A stretch of 64,000 nt of DNA, taken from positions 107,780-171,779 of the forward strand of contig NZ_JAGSSV010000007.1 in the NCBI RefSeq assembly GCF_018145875.1, given 5' to 3'. Each line of letters begins with the position of its first letter. The first letter of the stretch is position 1. Source of the stretch: Marinomonas vulgaris. GTDB taxonomy: Bacteria; Pseudomonadota; Gammaproteobacteria; Pseudomonadales; Marinomonadaceae. Below the pieces are notes generated by a model. The model saw only the letters and a list, made by a program, of their open reading frames with translations, made no database searches and was not told the DNA's origin. Both the position numbers and the translations under genes were made by a program. Of the stretch, positions 20,330-29,686 are shown in pieces.

Positions 20330-21516
20330 ATTTATCACAGTTTACGTCTCATCAAGGGCACATCAGTGCGCCTATCAAAGCCATTTTAGCGCGCAGTTTA
20401 TTAGGCGAAGAGCTGAGTGTAACCGACGCTTGTACCTTATTTGCTACCCAAGGCGCCGACGCTCAAGCGGTGCTGGACACCGCCAATCAGGTGCGTGAGA
20501 AACGAGTGGGCAATACAGGCACTTTCGTGATCACACGCAATATTAATTTTACCAATGTCTGCTACATGGGCTGTCGTTTCTGTAATTTTGCCAAGGAAAA
20601 AGGCGACAAAGAAGCCGAATTTTTAACCGTAGAACAGGTGGCCGATCGTGCCGAAGAAGCGTGGCAGCGAGGCGCTACCGAGGTGTGCATTCAAGGGGGC
20701 TTGCACCCAGACATTGGCCCAGATTATTACCGTGAGTTAATTATCGCGGTGAAAAAACGCGTGCCGGATATTCATATTCATGCCTTTTCGCCTTTTGAAA
20801 TTTGGTATGGCTGTAAAAAAGGCCGCTTGGAACCAGAAGTGTTTTTGACTGAATTAAAAGCTTTGGGGCTAGGGTCCATGCCCGGCACCGCCGCCGAGAT
20901 TCTGGACACCGAGGTACGCAAGCAACTCACCAAAAACAAGCTCACCACAGAAGAATGGGTGCGCATCATCAAGGCCGCCCATTCGGTAGGCGTGAAGACC
21001 ACCTCGACCATCATGTACGGCCACGTTGATCAGCCGATTCACTGGGCAAATCACTTAAAATTATTGCGCGACATTCAAAAAGACACCGGAGGTTTTACCG
21101 AGTTTGTGCCACTGGGATTCATCCATTATGAAACCCGTTTGTACAAAGACAATCCAGACAAGGTGCGCCCCGGCCCCACGCAAGATGAGCACTTTAAAAT
21201 GCACGCCATTGCCCGGCTAATGCTGCAAGGTCACATCGATAATATTCAAGCGTCTTGGGTCAAAATGGGCCCAGAAGTGGCGACTAAAATGCTGCAATCG
21301 GGCGCCAACGACTTAGGCGGCACCTTGATGAACGAAAGCATTTCTCGTGCGGCGGGGGCTACCCACGGCCAAGAAGTATTTCCAGAAGACATGGTGGCGA
21401 ACATTCACGCTGCCGGCTTAAACGCCATACAGCGCACCACCAAATATGACACGGTGAAAGACTACGGCACGCGACCTCTGGCGACGAATCGTATCGCGAT
21501 TCAAGGGGTGGCTTAA
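20326..21516 (+). CDS. cofH: FO synthase subunit CofH (5-amino-6-(D-ribitylamino)uracil-L-tyrosine 4-hydroxyphenyl transferase)
   Basis: The second radical-SAM enzyme of FO synthesis, joining the 4-hydroxybenzyl part of tyrosine to the ribityl-aminouracil intermediate of riboflavin synthesis. The cluster motif is C79, C83, C86 (VCYMGCRFC), followed by CIQGGLHPD and GTAAEI segments typical of CofH. The 396-residue protein is complete. It overlaps cofG by 4 bp and cofD by 1 bp, which indicates a tight operon. Confidence 0.92.
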   Translation: MNLSQFTSHQGHISAPIKAILARSLLGEELSVTDACTLFATQGADAQAVLDTANQVREKRVGNTGTFVITRNINFTNVCYMGCRFCNFAKEKGDKEAEFLTVEQVADRAEEAWQRGATEVCIQGGLHPDIGPDYYRELIIAVKKRVPDIHIHAFSPFEIWYGCKKGRLEPEVFLTELKALGLGSMPGTAAEILDTEVRKQLTKNKLTTEEWVRIIKAAHSVGVKTTSTIMYGHVDQPIHWANHLKLLRDIQKDTGGFTEFVPLGFIHYETRLYKDNPDKVRPGPTQDEHFKMHAIARLMLQGHIDNIQASWVKMGPEVATKMLQSGANDLGGTLMNESISRAAGATHGQEVFPEDMVANIHAAGLNAIQRTTKYDTVKDYGTRPLATNRIAIQGVA

Positions 21517-22466
21517 TGAAGATTACCTTATTGGCTGGCGGGGTCGGCGGCGCAAAGGCCGCGGAAGGCTTAGCAAACAGTCGTTTTGCTGAGCACACCA
21601 AGATCATTGGTAATGTGGCCGACGACGACGAGTTTCATGGATTATGGGTATCTCCCGACATCGACACACTGATTTATTCCCTTGGTGATCAAATTGACCG
21701 CCAACAAGGATGGGGACGCAAAAATGAAAGCTATCAAGTGCTGGGTGAGCTGCGCGCTTTTGGGCAAGAAACCTGGATGACACTGGGGGATTTGGATTTG
21801 GCCACGCACATTTTTCGTACGCACCTGAGACGCTTAGGGGTCAGTGCCAGCGAGATCACTCAACGTCTGGCCATGCGTCATGGCGTGTCCATGCCTATTT
21901 TATTGCCCACCGACGATGTGGTGCAAACTCGAGTAAACACCCCAAAAGGCTGGTTGTCGTTTCAAGAATTTTTCGTTCGTGAACACTGCCAATTGGACGT
22001 TCTCGACATTGAATACCACGGCGTAGAAAAGGCCACACCGACTCCGTCAGCACTGGAACAAATTGTCCACAGCGACGTGATCGTGATCGCACCGAGTAAT
22101 CCGATTGTCAGCATTGGCGCGATTCTCGCCGTCCCCGGTATTCAACAGGCCATCGAAGCAAGTTCGGCTTATGTTATCGGTATCTCTCCGTTAATTGGCG
22201 GTAAAACGGTAAAAGGCCCTGCGGATAAAATGCTCGAAAGTGCAGGGAAAAGCATCGATTCAAAAGGTATCTATGATTGTTATACGTCTTTCATAGACGC
22301 CTTAGTGATTGATGAAAGCGATAAACACGACGCCGCTTGGCTGGAGTCTCAAGGGATCAAGGTGCTGGTCACGCCCACTTTAATGGCCACCACAGAAGAC
22401 AAAACACGCTTACTCACCGAGACGGTCGAGTTTGCCTTGTTACAGCAAAAGCAGAGGGCCGCCTAA
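21516..22466 (+). CDS. cofD: F420 precursor transferase CofD
   Basis: Transfers the phospholactyl-type moiety from its GDP-activated form to FO, giving F420-0. A 316-residue protein with the N-terminal LAGGVGGAKAAEGL motif, a NVADDDEFHGLWVSPDIDT segment and a VIAPSNPIVSIG segment characteristic of CofD/FbiA. It lies between cofH and cofC with almost no spacing. Confidence 0.93.
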   Translation: MKITLLAGGVGGAKAAEGLANSRFAEHTKIIGNVADDDEFHGLWVSPDIDTLIYSLGDQIDRQQGWGRKNESYQVLGELRAFGQETWMTLGDLDLATHIFRTHLRRLGVSASEITQRLAMRHGVSMPILLPTDDVVQTRVNTPKGWLSFQEFFVREHCQLDVLDIEYHGVEKATPTPSALEQIVHSDVIVIAPSNPIVSIGAILAVPGIQQAIEASSAYVIGISPLIGGKTVKGPADKMLESAGKSIDSKGIYDCYTSFIDALVIDESDKHDAAWLESQGIKVLVTPTLMATTEDKTRLLTETVEFALLQQKQRAA

Positions 22467-23150
22467 ATGATAGCCGTAATCGATCATATTTTAACCGACA
22501 AACTGTGTGTGGTGATTCCGATGAAAGCCCCCAAACGCGCTAAACAGCGCTTGATTGGCAGCTTGCCCAACACATCGCGAGAACAGTTAGCGATGACCTT
22601 ATTTGAAAACACCTTACGTTTCTTTCAGCGCCATTTTCCGACCCTAGATGTGCTGGTGGTGAGTGAATCCCTTGAGGTGCTGCAAGTCGCACAAGGTTTC
22701 TCGGCCAATACTCTATTTGACGATGGTCAAGCGGGGCTAAATGGCGCGCTGACGTTCGCCTGCGATTGGGTAAAACAAAGCGGCTACGACAGTCAGCTGG
22801 TTATCCCGAGCGACATTGCGGTATTGGATAAACGTGAAATTCTCACCTTAATTGACGCTATGGCTCACGCTCAGGTGGCAATAGCGGTGGCCAAAGATGG
22901 CGGCACCAATGCCTTATTAACCTCGCCACCAGACGCCATCGATTTTGAATACGGCTGTGATTCGGCGGTGGCACATCAAACGAATGCACGCAATAACCGA
23001 TTGGTTTGTCGTGCTTTGCATTTGCCTTACCTCGCGCTAGACATTGATCAAGGCGAGGACTTAAAGCAAGCCGCTGTGCAGTCTCCCGAGCGTTTTGCTG
23101 TGTGGAAAAAGTGTTTTATCTCACCCGTGAAGGAGCATCGCTATGTCTGA
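22467..23150 (+). CDS. cofC: Phospholactate/phosphoglycerate guanylyltransferase CofC
   Basis: Nucleotidyltransferase (227 residues) that activates the small phospho-acid used by CofD. The N-terminal VVIPMKAPKRAKQRL motif and the VIPSDIAVLD metal-binding stretch match CofC/FbiD. In some Gram-negative bacteria the homolog uses 3-phospho-D-glycerate and makes 3PG-F420; which substrate is used here cannot be read from the sequence. It overlaps cofE by 8 bp. Confidence 0.88.
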   Translation: MIAVIDHILTDKLCVVIPMKAPKRAKQRLIGSLPNTSREQLAMTLFENTLRFFQRHFPTLDVLVVSESLEVLQVAQGFSANTLFDDGQAGLNGALTFACDWVKQSGYDSQLVIPSDIAVLDKREILTLIDAMAHAQVAIAVAKDGGTNALLTSPPDAIDFEYGCDSAVAHQTNARNNRLVCRALHLPYLALDIDQGEDLKQAAVQSPERFAVWKKCFISPVKEHRYV

Positions 23151-23928
23151 CTCTATAAAAGACGAAATGACCATGTTTCGACTGATGGGCTTGCCGGATT
23201 TTCAAACTGGCGACGACTTGGCGCAAAAGATCATTGATACCTTTAGCGCGCAAAACAAGACCCTTCAGTCAGGGGATATTTTAGTGGTCGCTCACAAGGT
23301 GGTGTCGAAAAGTGAAGGCGCTTGCGCTTATTTAGACGACATTACACCGAGTGCCGACGCCATCGAGTTGGCAAAAAGCGTCAATAAAGACCCGCGCAAA
23401 GTGGAAGTGATCTTGTCCCAATCCAACCGCATTGTCCGTGCGATGAAGCGGCCCGACCAAGAGGAAGGCGTGCTGATTGCCGAGCACAAGAATGGTTATA
23501 TTTGTGCCAACGCGGCGGTGGATGAATCCAATGCGGATCACCCTGGCCAACTGATTTTACTCCCTGATGATCCTGATAAAAGCGCGCGCGCATTGTGCCA
23601 ACGATTGGAAACCCACTTCGGTTGCAATCTTGGTGTGGTGATCAGCGATACCTTTGGTCGCCCTTGGCGTTTGGGTCAAACCAATGTGGCGATTGGTCTT
23701 GCCAACGTGCCAGGAGTGATGCACATGTTGGGCGAGGCAGACGCATTTGGTCGCCCATTGAGCGTAACGGCACCGGCTTTTGCCGATGAATTGGCCGCCG
23801 CGTCCGGCTTATTAATGGCGAAAAGCGCCAAATCCCCCGTGATTATTTTTCGTGGCCTTTCTTGGCCAAAAACCGACAGCTCGAGCCGAGATCTTATTCG
23901 CGCTCACAATGAGGATCTTTTTCGATGA
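23143..23928 (+). CDS. cofE: Coenzyme F420-0:L-glutamate ligase CofE
   Basis: GTP-dependent ligase adding glutamates to F420-0. A 261-residue protein with [23 protein letters not shown] and [21 protein letters not shown] motifs typical of CofE. It is a single-domain enzyme without the C-terminal nitroreductase-like domain of actinobacterial FbiB. The start overlaps cofC by 8 bp and the end overlaps the next gene by 4 bp. Confidence 0.92.
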   Translation: MSDSIKDEMTMFRLMGLPDFQTGDDLAQKIIDTFSAQNKTLQSGDILVVAHKVVSKSEGACAYLDDITPSADAIELAKSVNKDPRKVEVILSQSNRIVRAMKRPDQEEGVLIAEHKNGYICANAAVDESNADHPGQLILLPDDPDKSARALCQRLETHFGCNLGVVISDTFGRPWRLGQTNVAIGLANVPGVMHMLGEADAFGRPLSVTAPAFADELAAASGLLMAKSAKSPVIIFRGLSWPKTDSSSRDLIRAHNEDLFR

Positions 23929-24611
23929 AAGCAGACACAACAAACACAGTGGCCATTATTGGTGGCACAGGCCCGCAGGGCAAAGGCTTGGCGTTACGTT
24001 TGGCGCAAGCGGGCGTGAGCGTGGTGTTGGGATCCCGTGATCCCTTCAAAGCACAAGAAACCGCCGAGGGTTTAAAAGCCTTGTTGACCGATAGCGAGGC
24101 AGACATTAGCGGCATGAGCATGGAAGACGCCACTCAAGCAGCGGGGGATTTGGTGATTTTGTCCGTGCCTTATTCCGCTCACGACACCACGCTGACCACC
24201 CTAGCGCCTTTGTTGGTGGGCAAGGTGCTGGTCGACATTGTGGTGCCACTGGCACCGGGGAATCCAAAAGCGGTGGTCATGCCCGAAGCCGGCTCGGTCA
24301 CAGAGTCAGCACAAATATTGTTGGGCGACGATATTCCTGTTGTGGGCGCGCTGCATAACGTGTCGGCGATTACGTTGAACGATTTATCTAGACCGATTAA
24401 CTGCGATATTTTGGTGTGTGGCAACGATTTGGACGCGAAAAAGCGCGTGATGGCCTTGATCGAAAAAATGGGCACAAAAGCCTACAACGCGGGACTGGCA
24501 GACAGCGCCCGCTGCATCGAAGCCATTACGCCCATTTTAATCCGCTTAAACATCTCGAAAGACGTGCCTTTTAGTCACGCGGGCATTCGTATTTGTCCCC
24601 CTGAGCATTGA
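23925..24611 (+). CDS. npdG: NADPH:F420 oxidoreductase
   Basis: A 228-residue Rossmann-fold enzyme (Fno/NpdG type) that exchanges hydride between NADPH and F420. The dinucleotide-binding motif [17 protein letters not shown] begins at about residue 11, and the VLGSRD segment fits NADP(H) preference. In this operon it is the likely source of F420H2 for the LLM enzyme encoded next. The start overlaps cofE by 4 bp. Confidence 0.88.
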   Translation: MKADTTNTVAIIGGTGPQGKGLALRLAQAGVSVVLGSRDPFKAQETAEGLKALLTDSEADISGMSMEDATQAAGDLVILSVPYSAHDTTLTTLAPLLVGKVLVDIVVPLAPGNPKAVVMPEAGSVTESAQILLGDDIPVVGALHNVSAITLNDLSRPINCDILVCGNDLDAKKRVMALIEKMGTKAYNAGLADSARCIEAITPILIRLNISKDVPFSHAGIRICPPEH

Positions 24612-24664
24612 TTTAACATAACGCCATTTAGCACATTTTATTATTCATATAAGAGGAACACAGC

Positions 24665-25669
24665 ATGGAATTTGGTATCACTTTTAAGGGCTTTGTTAGC
24701 CCAGATCGCGCGCGTAATTTGGTTCGTCAGGCCGAAGCGGCCGGCTTTGATTATTGCTGGTTTTACGACTCGCATATTTTATGGCGCGAATCGTTTGTGG
24801 CCATGGCCATGTGCATGGAACACACCACCAAGATGCGCTTTGGCCCTTGTGTGACCAACCCTAATATTCGTGATTGGTCTTTGTCAGCGAGCTTGTACGC
24901 CAGCTTGGCGCACCAGAGTAACGGGCGTTTTGATATTGGCCTCGGCCGTGGGGATTCATCCATGCGAGTGATGGGCAAAAAGCCGGCGACTTTGGCGCGT
25001 TTGGCGGAATTTACCACCAAGGTAAAAGCCATGGTGCGCGGCGACGAAGTAGAGTACGGCGAGTGTCCAGAGCCAGTAAAATTGCCGTGGGCGACGGGGT
25101 ATGAATTGCCCGTATGGATTGGTGCTTATGGCCCGAAAGCATTAGCCACAGCGGGGGAAGTTGGCGACGGTTTGATTTTGCAAATTGGTGATCCGGATTT
25201 GGTGAAATGGTTTAAAGATCAGTCGATTAGTGCTGGTGAAGCGGTGGGTCGTGATATGTCTAATTTCAAGGTGCAGGCCGCGGCGCCGGCGTATTTCGGT
25301 GACATGGATTATTGTATCGAACACACCAAATGGTTCCCCGCGATGGTGGGCAATCACGTGGCGGACATCGTTGAAAAATATGGCAGTGATTCAGGCTTGG
25401 TGCCAAAAAGTCTGACTGACTACATCGAAAAACGTCGTGGCTATGACTACTCTAAACACGGCCAAAGCGATAACCCATTCTTAGATTTCATCACGGAAGA
25501 CATAGTGAAAAGCTTCTGTGTGTTGGGTACTGTGGAAGACCACATTACTCGAATCAAAGCCTTAGAAGAAGCTGGCACCACTCAGTTTAATATCTATTTA
25601 GACAATGGCGACGAAGAGGAAATCATCGCGAAATATGGCCGCGAGATTATTCCTGTGTTTAACAGCTAA
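24665..25669 (+). CDS. LLM-class F420-dependent oxidoreductase
   Basis: A 334-residue luciferase-like TIM-barrel enzyme. MEFGITFKGF, GFDYCWFYDSHILWRE, GPCVTNPNIRDW and GRFDIGLGRGDSSMRVMG resemble the F420-dependent group related to methylene-tetrahydromethanopterin reductase; I recall a CPS_4043-like family from Colwellia with similar sequence. It closes the F420 operon, 53 nt after npdG with a clear AGAGGA ribosome site. It is the only candidate F420H2-using catabolic enzyme here. The link to pyrimidine genes suggests reduction of a pyrimidine or similar ring, which is inference. Confidence 0.85.
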   Translation: MEFGITFKGFVSPDRARNLVRQAEAAGFDYCWFYDSHILWRESFVAMAMCMEHTTKMRFGPCVTNPNIRDWSLSASLYASLAHQSNGRFDIGLGRGDSSMRVMGKKPATLARLAEFTTKVKAMVRGDEVEYGECPEPVKLPWATGYELPVWIGAYGPKALATAGEVGDGLILQIGDPDLVKWFKDQSISAGEAVGRDMSNFKVQAAAPAYFGDMDYCIEHTKWFPAMVGNHVADIVEKYGSDSGLVPKSLTDYIEKRRGYDYSKHGQSDNPFLDFITEDIVKSFCVLGTVEDHITRIKALEEAGTTQFNIYLDNGDEEEIIAKYGREIIPVFNS

Positions 25670-25679
25670 CGGGCTGTCA

Positions 25680-26052
25680 TCATCGGATCATCGACCGAAT
25701 AACATTCCTTCTCGAAACTAGCGCCTCCCTCGTCGGAATGTTATTCGCTCTCGATATTAAGATGATCCATAGACATGACTTTATGGTCATCGACCGAATA
25801 ACATTCCTTCTCGAAACTAGCGCCTCCCTCGTCGGAATGTTATTCGCTCTCGATATTAAGATGATCCATAGACATGACTTTATGGTCATCGACCGAATAA
25901 CATTCCTTCTCGAAACTAGCGCCTCCCTCGTCGGAATGTTATTCGCTCTCGGTATTAAGATGATCCATAGATATGACTTTATGGTCATCGACCAAATCAC
26001 ACTCTTCTTCGAAACTAGCGCCTCCTTCGTCGGAATGTTATTCGCTCTCGAT
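25680..26052. repeat. 99-bp tandem repeat, four units, each with a 13-bp inverted repeat
   Basis: Units begin at 25691, 25790, 25889 and 25988, exactly 99 bp apart. Units 1-3 are almost identical; unit 4 is shortened and diverged. Units 1-3 contain CGAATAACATTCC and its perfect reverse complement GGAATGTTATTCG, about 26 bp apart, plus a small ATGAC/GTCAT hairpin. Unit 4 contains the stop codon and last codons of the convergent alpha/beta hydrolase gene, so the array looks like duplicated copies of that gene end. Because 99 is a multiple of 3, long repeat-encoded open frames arise on both strands; they are probably not genes. Confidence 0.92.
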
Positions 26053-26775
26053 AAATTTCATGATGATATGGGCAAGTGGCTGCGGCATAACGATTTGTGG
26101 GAAGTGTCCACAAGGTAGTGTGGCAATGTCTGTGGTGCGGGTGAGCATGGTCATTTCGTGCTGGACTTCTGGTACAAGTGATCGGTCGTTTTCGGCTAGG
26201 ATGTAATACTTTGGTATACGCCCCGCGTTTTCTGCTGTCCAGTTTAGGGTGACGACTCTGGCTGCGTTGGGCTGAATCACCATTTTGTTATTGGCCAATT
26301 CGATGGTTTCTTGTGTGGCGTCATGGAGAAAAATACCTGAAATACCTTTCGTGTGAACTTTGGTTCCATAGGGCGTTTGTTGTAAATAAGGCGCTATGCC
26401 TTGGGTGTCGACTCCTCTTTTGGAAACGATGCGGCATAAGTCTGTGAAATTTATTCCGCTGGGTAGCATCATGCCTGCAATGTAAATGATACCAGCGATT
26501 TTGTCGGGGTTTTGCTCTGCTACGGCCGTTGCGGTTATACCTCCTCCTGAGTGGGCGATGAGCCAAACGGGTTCGTCGATATGTTCGAGGTTATTTAGAA
26601 CGTGAGAGGTGTATTGAGTTAGATCAGCTTGCGATTGTATAGACGCTTCATAGCTTTCACTATCGGGTAAATTGACAACATGGCATTGTATGACAGTTGA
26701 ATCCAAGTATTTCAGTAGCGGTTCCCAGACCCAGCCGCTTGCCCAAGCCCCGTGAATAAAAAACAGATTGGTCAT
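26038..26775 (-). CDS. Alpha/beta hydrolase
   Basis: A 245-residue alpha/beta hydrolase of the EstC/hydroxynitrile-lyase-like type. FIHGAWASGWVWEPLL is the oxyanion-hole HG region, the nucleophile is in LIAHSGGGITA, and the C-terminal His is in PCGHFPQIV. The substrate is unknown. It is the last gene of a minus-strand cluster, 2 nt after the dioxygenase gene. Its 3' end is the template-like part of the 99-bp repeat array. Confidence 0.85.
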   Translation of the reverse strand: MTNLFFIHGAWASGWVWEPLLKYLDSTVIQCHVVNLPDSESYEASIQSQADLTQYTSHVLNNLEHIDEPVWLIAHSGGGITATAVAEQNPDKIAGIIYIAGMMLPSGINFTDLCRIVSKRGVDTQGIAPYLQQTPYGTKVHTKGISGIFLHDATQETIELANNKMVIQPNAARVVTLNWTAENAGRIPKYYILAENDRSLVPEVQHEMTMLTRTTDIATLPCGHFPQIVMPQPLAHIIMKFIESE

Positions 26776-26777
26776 AC

Positions 26778-27752
26778 TTATTTATCTCCATAGGTTTTCT
26801 GGTACATCTCGATCATGTGTTTTTCTACCGTCGTAGGGGGGTATTTTGGTTGTTCGTGCTCTAGTAAACAGGTGGGTATGCATTTCACTTCATGGTCCAA
26901 ATGGCCACTGAAGAAAAAGGGAATGGAGTAGCGTTCGCCTCCGCTTTTGTTAATAACTCTGTGTAAGGTCGAGCGATATTGGTCATTTGTCCACCGAGCA
27001 ATCATGTCGCCAATGTTGACCACGTAACTGCCTTTAATCGGTGGCGCATCGATCCAGTTGTTGGTTTTGTTTGACCAGACTTGCAGTCCACTATTTTCAT
27101 CTTGTAGTAGGAGTGTTAGACCACCGAAGTCGGTGTGGGCGCCGCAGCCTTTTTCATTTTCCTGAGGATTAATCGGTTGGGGTGGGTAGTGGAGCAATCT
27201 TAGGGTCGCCAACGGGTCATGGCAGAAGTCGTTAAAATACGCTTCGGACAAGTTCAGTGAGAGTGCCACGAGAGACATGAGTTCTTCGCAAAGTGTCGTC
27301 ATGGTGTTCAGGTAGTGAATGGCGAGAGGTTTAAGGTCAGGTAGCTCTACTGGCCACTGGTTTTGTCCAAAGTTAAACTTGTTCGCTTTGACCATTGGGT
27401 GTTCAGCGTTATGTTCAAAACCTATGTAAAAGCCTTCTTTTAAATCTGGCGGTGCTCCTGCCTCGAGTGTTTGGTTTTTTAGGGGTTCGTAGCCTCGGTT
27501 GGCCTTGGAAAGCTTTTTGTGCACCTTGAGTTTGCTTTCTAAAGGTAATTTGAACATTTTGGCGCTTTCTGAAAACAGTTGGGTTTGAAGAGATTCTTCA
27601 ATGCCATGTCCGGTAATATAAAAAAATCCGAATTCTCTGCATGCCTCACCGATTGCCATGGCAAGCTCTTGTTTTTGTGTCTTTGATGCCTGCTGGTAGC
27701 CTGACAAATCAATAATAGGCAGTGTGGTCGATGTTGTATTTTGAGGTTTCAT
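26778..27752 (-). CDS. Isopenicillin-N-synthase-like 2-oxoglutarate/Fe(II) dioxygenase
   Basis: A 324-residue non-heme iron oxygenase. The N-terminal DIOX_N region (LPIIDLSGY...CREFGFFYITGHGI) is followed by the catalytic core with the iron ligands HxD in GAHTDFGG and His in STLHRVI, and the 2-oxoglutarate-binding RYSIPFF. Substrates in this family vary widely, so none is assigned. It is almost contiguous with the hydrolase gene, which suggests consecutive steps. Confidence 0.86.
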   Translation of the reverse strand: MKPQNTTSTTLPIIDLSGYQQASKTQKQELAMAIGEACREFGFFYITGHGIEESLQTQLFSESAKMFKLPLESKLKVHKKLSKANRGYEPLKNQTLEAGAPPDLKEGFYIGFEHNAEHPMVKANKFNFGQNQWPVELPDLKPLAIHYLNTMTTLCEELMSLVALSLNLSEAYFNDFCHDPLATLRLLHYPPQPINPQENEKGCGAHTDFGGLTLLLQDENSGLQVWSNKTNNWIDAPPIKGSYVVNIGDMIARWTNDQYRSTLHRVINKSGGERYSIPFFFSGHLDHEVKCIPTCLLEHEQPKYPPTTVEKHMIEMYQKTYGDK

Positions 27753-27829
27753 ATATCACCAATGGTTCGAGTGTTTGACGAATGAACGGCCACTTTATCA
27801 ATCGAACAGTGAGAGGTGATAACGCTTAT

Positions 27830-28786
27830 TTACGATGAGAGTGTTGCCGAAAAAGCATCACCTGGCGTGATTGAGCCTGTGGCTTGATTAAGTTCATCAA
27901 TGAGATCCCTGACAAAATAGTCTGCAGCGACTGGCAGTATTCTATTGGATCTGACATACACGCCAAGCTCAGAATTTATGATGCTGGGGCGCGTAATGGG
28001 AATATGACATAGTGTTTGCTTTGCTAGGTCTTCTTCAATGCCTATGATGGTTTGAAAGGCGACGCCCATGCCGCTGAGAGCCAGTTTTCGAGACAGTCCC
28101 ACAGAATTAGTTTCAATGATCTGATGAGAAACCTCGATACGGTTAATGAAGTGGCTTAAATGAGTATGAATCGATAGACCTTTTTTACTTAGGATCAGTG
28201 GATAAGTCGTGCATTCTTGAAGGCTCACTTGGCTTTTATGTGCAAGTGGGTGATCTGGAGCGACGACGGCGCCAAGAGCATAGCGTTTAACCCATAATTG
28301 ATTTAAATTTCTTAGGTTTTCAATATCAAAGGCCAGCCCTACATCGACTTCGCCATTGATGATCAGTTCTGGCATTTTTGCTGAACCTATCACGTGAATA
28401 CCCACGGTGATATTGGGAAAGCGTGTTGTGAAATGTTTGACTATGCGAGGGATCAATTCAATTGAAGGGCCTTCGACTGTGGCCAGTTCGATGTGCCCTT
28501 TTTGAATACCTTTTATGGCATCGATTTCTGAGTAAAGTCGATCTGCATCTTTAAGTACAATCTGTGCATGTCTTGCAAAGCTTTCTCCAGCGGAAGTTAA
28601 TGTCAATCCATTAGTAGAGCGCTCGAAAAGTTGGATGTCGAGATCATCTTCTAACTTTTGTATTTGTCGACTCACTGCCGAGGTTGCCATATTAAGTGAG
28701 CGTGATGCTTCCCTTATAGAGCCGAGTCGTCGAACACAGTCAAAGCAGTAAATGGCAGTGGCGTGGATGCGTCTTTTTGCTGTCAA
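27830..28786 (-). CDS. LysR-family transcriptional regulator
   Basis: A 318-residue LTTR with an N-terminal winged HTH (about 10-70; SIREASRSLNMATSAVSRQIQKLEDDL) and a periplasmic-binding-like effector domain. It is encoded in the same direction as, and between, the transporter genes and the dioxygenase-hydrolase genes, so it is probably the local regulator. The effector is unknown. Confidence 0.88.
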   Translation of the reverse strand: MTAKRRIHATAIYCFDCVRRLGSIREASRSLNMATSAVSRQIQKLEDDLDIQLFERSTNGLTLTSAGESFARHAQIVLKDADRLYSEIDAIKGIQKGHIELATVEGPSIELIPRIVKHFTTRFPNITVGIHVIGSAKMPELIINGEVDVGLAFDIENLRNLNQLWVKRYALGAVVAPDHPLAHKSQVSLQECTTYPLILSKKGLSIHTHLSHFINRIEVSHQIIETNSVGLSRKLALSGMGVAFQTIIGIEEDLAKQTLCHIPITRPSIINSELGVYVRSNRILPVAADYFVRDLIDELNQATGSITPGDAFSATLSS

Positions 28787-28816
28787 ATGAATGCTCCCAT
28801 GAGTCGTGCAGTGAAT

Positions 28817-29656
28817 TCAATGATGATCATTGCGCCGTAAATGCGCTTCGAAGGTGCGAATCAGTAACGACAGGCTCAGTGTGAGTACTAGGTACATGAA
28901 GGCGACGACGTTGTAGGTTTCGAAAAACTGGAAGGTGGAGGAGCTGTAGACTTTGCCAAGTTGGGTGATGTCTTGCACGCCAAGCACGGACACCAGTGCC
29001 GAGTCTTTGATCATGGCAACGAGGTCGTTGCCCAGTGGCGGTAAGATTTTGCGCATGGCCTGGGGCAAGATGATGAGTCGGAAGCGTTGCCAGTTGGATA
29101 ATCCGAGAGCTTTGGCGGCTTCAACTTGGCCTTTGCTGACTTCTTGAATGCCGGCCCGAAATACTTCTGCGATGAAGGCGCTGTAGCTGATGGCGAGGGC
29201 GATGATGGCGCGCCACAGTAGGGTGAAGTCACGGGTGCGGGCTTTTTCTATCCAGCCCGCTTCAATGGGAATTTGCAACGCCCAGTTGTAGAGTTTGACC
29301 ATTTCTGGCGCGCCGACGAAGGCGATGTAAAACAGCAGCACCAAGACAGGCACGCCACGAAACACTTCCACATAAAAACGCGCGCATTCACGTAATAAAC
29401 GATGACGTGAAAACCCTGCCAACGCAATAAGTAAGCCCAATAAACTGGCGAGTATAAAGGCCGTGAAGGTCACACCAATAGTGGTGAGTAGCCCTTCACT
29501 TAACGCGCTGGCGATGCGTTGGTAACTTTGGTCTGCGACCATGTTCCACAGTAGAACCAAGGCAATAATAACGATGGCAAGGAGCCACCAAGGGGTGCGT
29601 TGTAAGGTATTTTTAAAGGGCATAGTGGGTTCGTTGTGAGACCGCTCCTTGGTCAT
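28817..29656 (-). CDS. Polar amino acid ABC transporter permease
   Basis: A 279-residue HisM/GlnP-type inner-membrane permease. Several hydrophobic segments are visible, and the EAA-loop motif reads EAAKALGLSNWQRFRLIILPQAMRKILP. It is encoded 30 nt after the substrate-binding protein gene. No ATPase gene follows; the next gene is the LysR regulator, so the ATPase must be encoded elsewhere or shared. Confidence 0.9.
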   Translation of the reverse strand: MTKERSHNEPTMPFKNTLQRTPWWLLAIVIIALVLLWNMVADQSYQRIASALSEGLLTTIGVTFTAFILASLLGLLIALAGFSRHRLLRECARFYVEVFRGVPVLVLLFYIAFVGAPEMVKLYNWALQIPIEAGWIEKARTRDFTLLWRAIIALAISYSAFIAEVFRAGIQEVSKGQVEAAKALGLSNWQRFRLIILPQAMRKILPPLGNDLVAMIKDSALVSVLGVQDITQLGKVYSSSTFQFFETYNVVAFMYLVLTLSLSLLIRTFEAHLRRNDHH

Positions 29657-29686
29657 CGTTGTTTGAGTATTTAATGGTTTATTGGA

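Noticed and set aside
25691..26052. CRISPR array
   Set aside because: Units are adjacent with no unique spacers, and are 99 bp long.
25680..26118. Two overlapping open frames on opposite strands (about 106 and 126 codons) with 33-residue repeats
   Set aside because: They exist only because the 99-bp repeat is a multiple of three and lacks stops; no ribosome site and no protein-like conservation is visible.
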